64,000 nt of DNA. Source: Brachybacterium sp042666875. GTDB lineage: Bacteria; Actinomycetota; Actinomycetes; Actinomycetales; Dermabacteraceae. The position numbers and the translations under genes were made by a program. Under the pieces are notes generated by a model. It saw only the letters and a list, made by a program, of their open reading frames with translations. It did no database searches and was not told the origin of the DNA. Below are positions 59,746 to 64,000 of the stretch, piece after piece; positions within the stretch are counted from its first letter, which is position 1; every line of letters begins with the position of its first letter. The DNA is taken from contig NZ_JBHTCX010000010.1 in the NCBI RefSeq assembly GCF_042666875.1, positions 62,001 to 126,000 of the forward strand, read 5' to 3'.

Positions 59746-60758
59746 CGCCCCCACCCCCGCAGAGCCCTGCTGCGGCCGAGCCCACGAAGGTCGACCTGCG
59801 CCGGTACGCGTGGCTCTCGATCATCGCCGCGATCCTCACGATCGCGCTGAAGACGGGGGCGTGGGCGCTGACGGACTCCGTCGGCCTGCTCTCCGACGCC
59901 GCCGAATCCACGGTGAACCTGGTCGCGGCCGTGGTGGCCCTGATCGCGCTGACCGTCGCAGCCCGCCCCGCCACCGAGCGCTACCTCTACGGCAGAGCGA
60001 AGGCCGAGTACTTCTCGGCCGCGGTCGAGGGCGTGATGATCTTCGTGGCGGCTGCGGTCATCCTGGTCACCGCCGTCGAGCGCTTCGTGAACCCGCGCCC
60101 GCTGGAGAACCTCGGCATCGGCCTGATCATCGTGGTGCTCGCCTCCCTGATCAACGGCGGCGTCGCCCTGGTCCTACTGCGCGCCGGGAAGGCGCACCGC
60201 TCGATCACCCTGCGGGCCGACGGCAAGCACCTCATGACCGACGTGGTCACCAGCGCCGGCGTGCTGATCGGGGTCGGTCTGGTGGCGCTGACCGGCTGGG
60301 AGCGTCTGGATCCGATCATCGCCTTCGCCGTGGGCGTGAACATCATCGTCACCGGCATCGGCCTGATCAACGAATCGGTCTCCGGGCTGCTGGACAAGGC
60401 CCTGCCCGAGGAGGACCACGAGGTCATCACCGACGTCCTGCGTCGGCGCACCCACGGGAACGTCACCTTCCACGGGCTCCAGACCCGCGAGGCCGGCCAG
60501 CAGAAGTACATGAACGTCCACGTGCTGGTGCCCGACGAGTGGACCGTCAAAGTGGGGCACGACTACATCGAGGGCCTCGAGGACGAGCTGCGCGAGAGCT
60601 TGCCCGACCTCACGGTGCTCACCCACCTCGAGCCGATCTCCGATCCGGCCTCCTACGAGGACATCCCCACGGCCCACGTCCAGATCCACGACGACGAGCA
60701 CGATCCGACCCGCCCGCCGCAGCATGGCAGCAACGGCACCGGCCACGGGACTGCATAG
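59742..60758 (+). CDS. Cation diffusion facilitator (CDF) metal exporter
   Basis: A 338-residue inner-membrane metal/proton antiporter. Six helices lie in about residues 25-215; the metal site uses Asp residues in ALTDSVGLLSDAAES (helix 2) and HLMTDVVTSAGVL (HxxxD, helix 5). The C-terminal cytoplasmic domain has VTFHGLQTREAGQQKYMNVH and ends in a His/Asp-rich tail (HVQIHDDEHD). HxxxD sites usually favour zinc. Control by the overlapping ArsR gene supports zinc, cobalt or nickel export. Confidence 0.93.
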   Translation: MTPPPPQSPAAAEPTKVDLRRYAWLSIIAAILTIALKTGAWALTDSVGLLSDAAESTVNLVAAVVALIALTVAARPATERYLYGRAKAEYFSAAVEGVMIFVAAAVILVTAVERFVNPRPLENLGIGLIIVVLASLINGGVALVLLRAGKAHRSITLRADGKHLMTDVVTSAGVLIGVGLVALTGWERLDPIIAFAVGVNIIVTGIGLINESVSGLLDKALPEEDHEVITDVLRRRTHGNVTFHGLQTREAGQQKYMNVHVLVPDEWTVKVGHDYIEGLEDELRESLPDLTVLTHLEPISDPASYEDIPTAHVQIHDDEHDPTRPPQHGSNGTGHGTA

Positions 60759-60999
60759 GCGTCCATCCGTCCGGCACCAGGCGCAGCAGATGCCGCCGCA
60801 GGGTCCCCACCCCCGCTGCTGAGCCGGCATCTCCACCCCGTCAGCTGAGCCGGCGAAGCGACGACCAGGTAGAACACTCGCGCCTTGCCATGTAGCCTCC
60901 CGACACTGCCGGGCTTCCCGCCCGGCATCGGCATGTCCCGGGTCGTGCCATCGGCGTGGGGCATGCCGCCGATGCGAGCACGATCGAGGAAAGGAAACC
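60759..60999 (+). promoter_or_regulatory. ectD upstream region
   Basis: TAGCCT (60893-60898) is a possible -10 box, giving a leader of about 95 bases that ends in the purine-rich ribosome-binding site gaggaaaggaaacc. No gene is seen. Confidence 0.4.
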
Positions 61000-61896
61000 A
61001 TGTCCACGGCGACCATGACCGACGATCACTACCGCACCCGACTCACGGAGGTGATGGAGCCCTACGCCCGTGAGCACCCCACCGTCTGGGGAACCCCGGA
61101 CGACGGCCCCTTCGACGCCGAGGAGCTGACGGCGCACGAGCAGCGGGGTTTCACCATCCTGCAGGACTTCATCGCCCCCGATGAGGTGATGACCTATCGG
61201 CAGGAGCTGAACCGGCTGACCGGCGATGAGTCGCTGCGCGAGGACGAGCGGGTGATCACCGAGCGCGCCTCCGGCGAGGTCCGCTCGATCTTCGCGGTCC
61301 AGCAGCTCAGCGACCTGATCGACCAGCTCGCCCGCGACCCGCGGGTGCTGGATCGCGCGCGTCAGCTGCTGGGTTCCGAGGTGTACCTGCACCAGACCCG
61401 GATCAACTACATGCCCGGGTTCAAGGGCAGCGGGTTCTACTGGCACTCGGATTTCGAGACCTGGCACGCCGAGGACGGCATGCCGCTGCCCCGCGCCGTC
61501 AGCTGCTCGATCGCGCTGACGCCGAACTTCCCCTACAACGGCGGGCTGATGGTGATGCCCGGCTCCCACCTCACCTTCGTGCCGAGCCTGGGTGAGACCC
61601 CGGAGGACAACCACAAGTCCTCGCTGAAGGAGCAGACGGTCGGCGTGCCCTCCCAGGAGGTCATCACCGACATGGCCCACCGGCACGGGATCGACCAGTT
61701 CACCGGCCCCGCCGGCTCCGCGCTGTGGTTCGACTCGAACATCATGCACGGCTCCGGCAACAACATCACCCCGTTCCCGCGCTCGAACATCTTCATGGTG
61801 TTCAACAGCGTCGAGAACGAGCTCCAGGAACCGTTCGCGGCCTCCGCGCCGCGCCCGGACCACATCGCCCACCGGGACGCTCAGCCGCTGCGCTGA
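61000..61896 (+). CDS. ectD: Ectoine hydroxylase EctD
   Basis: EctD is a cytoplasmic Fe(II)/2-oxoglutarate dioxygenase that turns the osmolyte ectoine into 5-hydroxyectoine. The 298 residues contain the EctD signature GFYWHSDFETWHAEDGMP (145-162). Iron ligands are His149, Asp151 and His250 (in MHGSGNN), the 2-oxoglutarate Arg is in PFPRSN. Length and motif spacing agree with characterised EctD. The ectoine synthesis genes ectABC are not beside it; they lie elsewhere or ectoine is imported. Confidence 0.95.
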   Translation: MSTATMTDDHYRTRLTEVMEPYAREHPTVWGTPDDGPFDAEELTAHEQRGFTILQDFIAPDEVMTYRQELNRLTGDESLREDERVITERASGEVRSIFAVQQLSDLIDQLARDPRVLDRARQLLGSEVYLHQTRINYMPGFKGSGFYWHSDFETWHAEDGMPLPRAVSCSIALTPNFPYNGGLMVMPGSHLTFVPSLGETPEDNHKSSLKEQTVGVPSQEVITDMAHRHGIDQFTGPAGSALWFDSNIMHGSGNNITPFPRSNIFMVFNSVENELQEPFAASAPRPDHIAHRDAQPLR

Positions 61897-61910
61897 CCAC
61901 ACCGGCGAAG

Positions 61911-61956
61911 GGCAGGAGCGGGGCACCCAGTCATCGCCGGGCGCCCCGCTCCTGCC
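61911..61956 (+). terminator. Hairpin downstream of ectD
   Basis: Arms ggcaggagcggggc and gccccgctcctgcc (14 bp) with three further pairs inside the 18-base loop. No T run. Confidence 0.65.
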
Positions 61957-62055
61957 GTCCACGGGATGCGCTCGCCCTGCTCAGGCGATGGAGACCGTGC
62001 TCGCGGTGCGCACGAGGTAGGGCCCGGCTTCCCGGGCACCGACCTGGATCCGGGC

Positions 62056-62140
62056 GTGGGATGAGCACCGTTCGCGCCTCCGCGCACGGTGTCCCACCAT
62101 GGGGAGCACACACCACCGTGGCAGGAAGAGCCCACCATGG
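62056..62140 (+). promoter_or_regulatory. Dyad and repeated CCCACCATGG upstream of the GlcD-like gene
   Basis: An interrupted inverted repeat (gtggga and caccgt against acggtg and tcccac, 62056-62097) is followed by cccaccatgg at 62093-62102 and again at 62131-62140. Such near-palindromic repeats could be regulator sites; this is only suggestive. Confidence 0.3.
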
Positions 62141-62174
62141 GCGACGACCTTCCAGCCCTGACGAGGAGCTTCGA

Positions 62175-63569
62175 ATGACCGGTCCCCCGGCATCCGGCAC
62201 CGATCTCGACGATCTCGCCGCACGCCTGCGCACCGACCTGGGCGCGGACGCCGTGTTCGAGGACCCCGAGACCAAGTACGGCGGTGACTATGCGGTCCCC
62301 GGCGTGCCGGGCCTCGGCTTCATCCTGGCCCTCCCCCACGACGTCGAGGGCGTGCAGGCGACCTTGCGGCTGGCCCACGCCACCGGCACCGCCGTCGTGC
62401 CCCGCGGAGCGGGCTCGGGACTCTCCGGCGGAGCGAGCGCGGGTGAGGGCTGCATCGTCCTGGGCCTGGAACGACTGACCGCGATCCGCGAGATCGATCC
62501 GATCGACGAGGTCGCCGTGGTCGAGCCGGGCGTGATCACCGCGGACCTCTCGGCAGCGCTGGCGCCCCACGGCTTCTTCTACGCTCCCGATCCCGCCAGT
62601 GCCACGCTCTCCAGCATCGGCGGCAACATCGCCACCAATGCCGGCGGTCTGCACTGCGCCAAGTACGGCGTGACCCGGGAATCCGTGCTGGCACTGGACG
62701 TGGTGCTGGCCGACGGCACCTTCCTGCGCACCGGCCACCGCTCGATCAAGGGCGTGACGGGGTTGGACCTCACGCAGCTGCTGGTCGGCTCGGAAGGGAC
62801 CTTGGCCGTGGTGGTCGCCGCGACCCTGCGCATCCATCCGGTGCCGGTCGCACGCCGGACCGTGCTCGCACGGTTCCCCTCCACCACGGCGGCCGCCGCC
62901 GCGGTCGGGGCGATCTCGCGGAGCCCGGTGCGACCGGCCGCGACCGAGCTGATGGACGCCGGGACGCTGCAGGACATCGACGAGCGCACCGGCGCCGGGA
63001 TCAGCCAGGGCGCCACGGCCGTGCTGCTGATCGAGCTCGACGGCTACGGGATCGAGGACCAGACCCGGGATCTGACCGCGGCCCTGACCGCCGCGGGAGC
63101 CGAGATGACGGTTATCGAGGACGGGACCGAGGCGGAGCGGCTCTGGGAGCTGCGCCGCTCCGCCCGCGGCTCCGGGGCGGGCCGGTTCCGCCTCGGGGAG
63201 GACGTGGCGGTGCCGAAGTCCCGCCTCGCCGAGGCCTACGCCGAGCTCGAGGCGATCGGTCGCGCCCACGGGATCCGCGCCTCTGCCGTCGCCCACGCGG
63301 GCGACGGGAACCTGCATCCGGCGCTGTCGCTGCCGCGCGGGGAGCATGACGCGGCCGCGGAGCTGCCGGCCCCGATCCTCGCTGCGGCGGACGACATGGT
63401 GCGGGCCGCCCTCGCCCTGGGCGGGACGATCAGCGGCGAGCACGGCATCGGCACCGCCAAACAGGGCTGGCTCGACCTCGAGCTCTCCGACGTCTCCCGT
63501 GATCTCCAGCGCCGCCTCAAGGACGTCTTCGATCCCACCGGGATCCTCAATCCCGGCAAGGGGCTGTGA
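62175..63569 (+). CDS. FAD-linked oxidase, glycolate oxidase GlcD/D-lactate dehydrogenase type
   Basis: A 464-residue flavoprotein of the VAO/PCMH family. The FAD pyrophosphate loop PRGAGSGLSGGASAG is near residues 75-89, followed by IGGNIATNAGGLHCAKYG and TGLDLTQLLVGSEGTL. The C-terminal cap holds AHAGDGNLHPAL and the conserved end SGEHGIGTAKQGW. D-lactate, glycolate or another 2-hydroxy acid is the expected substrate. GAGGAG lies upstream of ATG 62175. No GlcE/GlcF partner is adjacent. Confidence 0.9.
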   Translation: MTGPPASGTDLDDLAARLRTDLGADAVFEDPETKYGGDYAVPGVPGLGFILALPHDVEGVQATLRLAHATGTAVVPRGAGSGLSGGASAGEGCIVLGLERLTAIREIDPIDEVAVVEPGVITADLSAALAPHGFFYAPDPASATLSSIGGNIATNAGGLHCAKYGVTRESVLALDVVLADGTFLRTGHRSIKGVTGLDLTQLLVGSEGTLAVVVAATLRIHPVPVARRTVLARFPSTTAAAAAVGAISRSPVRPAATELMDAGTLQDIDERTGAGISQGATAVLLIELDGYGIEDQTRDLTAALTAAGAEMTVIEDGTEAERLWELRRSARGSGAGRFRLGEDVAVPKSRLAEAYAELEAIGRAHGIRASAVAHAGDGNLHPALSLPRGEHDAAAELPAPILAAADDMVRAALALGGTISGEHGIGTAKQGWLDLELSDVSRDLQRRLKDVFDPTGILNPGKGL

Positions 63570-63615
63570 CGAATCGACCGCGTTTCGACCACTCTGAAGA
63601 ATTCGAGGGTTCACG

Positions 63616-63975
63616 ATGAGGAAGCAGGCGATCTATTTCGGTGTCCTGGCGGCCGTGGGAGCGATCGCGATCCTGTGGCTGTTGCTGTGGCGTCCCACCG
63701 TGACGTACAGCCACCTGTATGACCGACAACCCTGCTTCGCCGTCCTAGAGCCGGTGGAGGATGCCTATCTCCTCCCCAGGGAGCCCCACAACGCCAGCGA
63801 TCCGACGGAGTGGAGCGGGGGCGACCAGGAACGGCTGCATCGCGCCTGCGAACGGGTCCGGACCCGGAACACTGCGATCTCGGCGCTGTTGATCACGCCG
63901 ACGCTGCTGCTCGGTCAGGCAGCGTGGAGAGGCCGATCGAGCCGAGAGCCGGAGTCCTCGTCGGATTCGGAGTGA
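63616..63975 (+). CDS. Small membrane protein of unknown function
   Basis: A 119-residue protein with an N-terminal membrane helix (about 7-26), an external loop with a Cys pair (RQPCFAVLEP and LHRACERV) that could form a disulfide, a second weaker hydrophobic stretch (about 86-103) and a Ser/Glu-rich tail. I recognise no family. The ATG at 63616 is 46 bases after the GlcD-like stop, with CGAGGG upstream. Its base composition is a little less GC-rich than its neighbours. Confidence 0.65.
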   Translation: MRKQAIYFGVLAAVGAIAILWLLLWRPTVTYSHLYDRQPCFAVLEPVEDAYLLPREPHNASDPTEWSGGDQERLHRACERVRTRNTAISALLITPTLLLGQAAWRGRSSREPESSSDSE

Positions 63976-64000
63976 ATTATTCTCCGTCAATCCAGCAACA

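Noticed and set aside
1..64000. A biosynthetic cluster, defence island or prophage
   Set aside because: No polyketide, peptide-synthetase, restriction, toxin-antitoxin, phage or transposase genes were recognised; gene content is core and metabolic throughout.

Overview
The window is 64 kb of very GC-rich, densely coding DNA with strong third-position GC bias, few and short intergenic gaps, many 4-base ATGA/GTGA gene overlaps, and genes typical of Gram-positive actinobacteria (XPB-type helicase, LapA-domain protein, DUF4031, DUF58/MoxR operon, MshD-like double GNAT). I infer a member of the Micrococcales, possibly Brachybacterium or another Dermabacteraceae. I see no rRNA, prophage, transposase or CRISPR array, so this looks like an ordinary chromosomal segment.

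Layout. 1-3476: minus-strand peptide ABC importer (two permeases and a fused double ATPase, cut by the window edge). 3477-6304: small membrane protein, moeA and a quinone-oxidoreductase-like MDR enzyme. 6395-11795: six genes, each overlapping the next by 4 bases (THUMP-like methyltransferase, DUF4129 protein, membrane protein, MoxR ATPase, DUF58 protein, membrane protein). 11876-15835: msrA, a membrane protein, a DUF2079 protein and a Pro/Gly-rich repeat protein. 20910-15997: a four-gene minus-strand operon, again all 4-base overlaps (DUF4287/SRPBCC-like protein, prolyl oligopeptidase, DinB protein, an alpha/beta-hydrolase that has lost its catalytic Ser and His). 21008-25093: GH3-like lipoprotein, thiD, and two paralogous membrane-anchored extracellular proteins. 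25103-32846: cardiolipin synthase, Bax1-I protein, a Cys/Met-metabolism PLP enzyme, an MFS exporter whose promoter holds a centred dyad, a ROK regulator and a YggS protein. 32895-32968: an odd tRNA-Leu(UAA) with a short variable loop. 33025-43809: Ssl2-like helicase-associated protein, two small dispanin-like proteins, gnd, a membrane protein, the XPB helicase, a LapA-domain protein and a two-component system. 43889-50786: DUF4132 protein, an RNase HI-DUF4440 fusion with DUF418 and DUF4031 partners, and a zinc alcohol dehydrogenase. 50885-57051: a 12-codon leader ORF joined to a BAAT-like hydrolase, a double GNAT, a methyltransferase, a GH2 glycosidase and its LacI regulator. 57323-63975: DEAD-box helicase with rhodanese, ArsR with a CDF metal exporter, an ectoine hydroxylase without ectABC, a GlcD-like flavoprotein and a small membrane protein.

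The strongest cross-cutting signal is the start-site architecture. At least twelve transcription units have a TAnnnT-like -10 box ending exactly 6 or 7 bases before an ATG or GTG, with no Shine-Dalgarno sequence, as expected for leaderless mRNAs. Genes inside operons are mostly joined by ATGA or GTGA overlaps, and genes with real leaders show GGAG-type sites. The most notable individual items are the leaderless 12-codon upstream ORF at 50885, the dead hydrolase in the peptidase operon, the short-armed tRNA-Leu, the MerR-like 19-base promoter spacer dyad of the MFS gene, and the paralog pair at 23321-25093.
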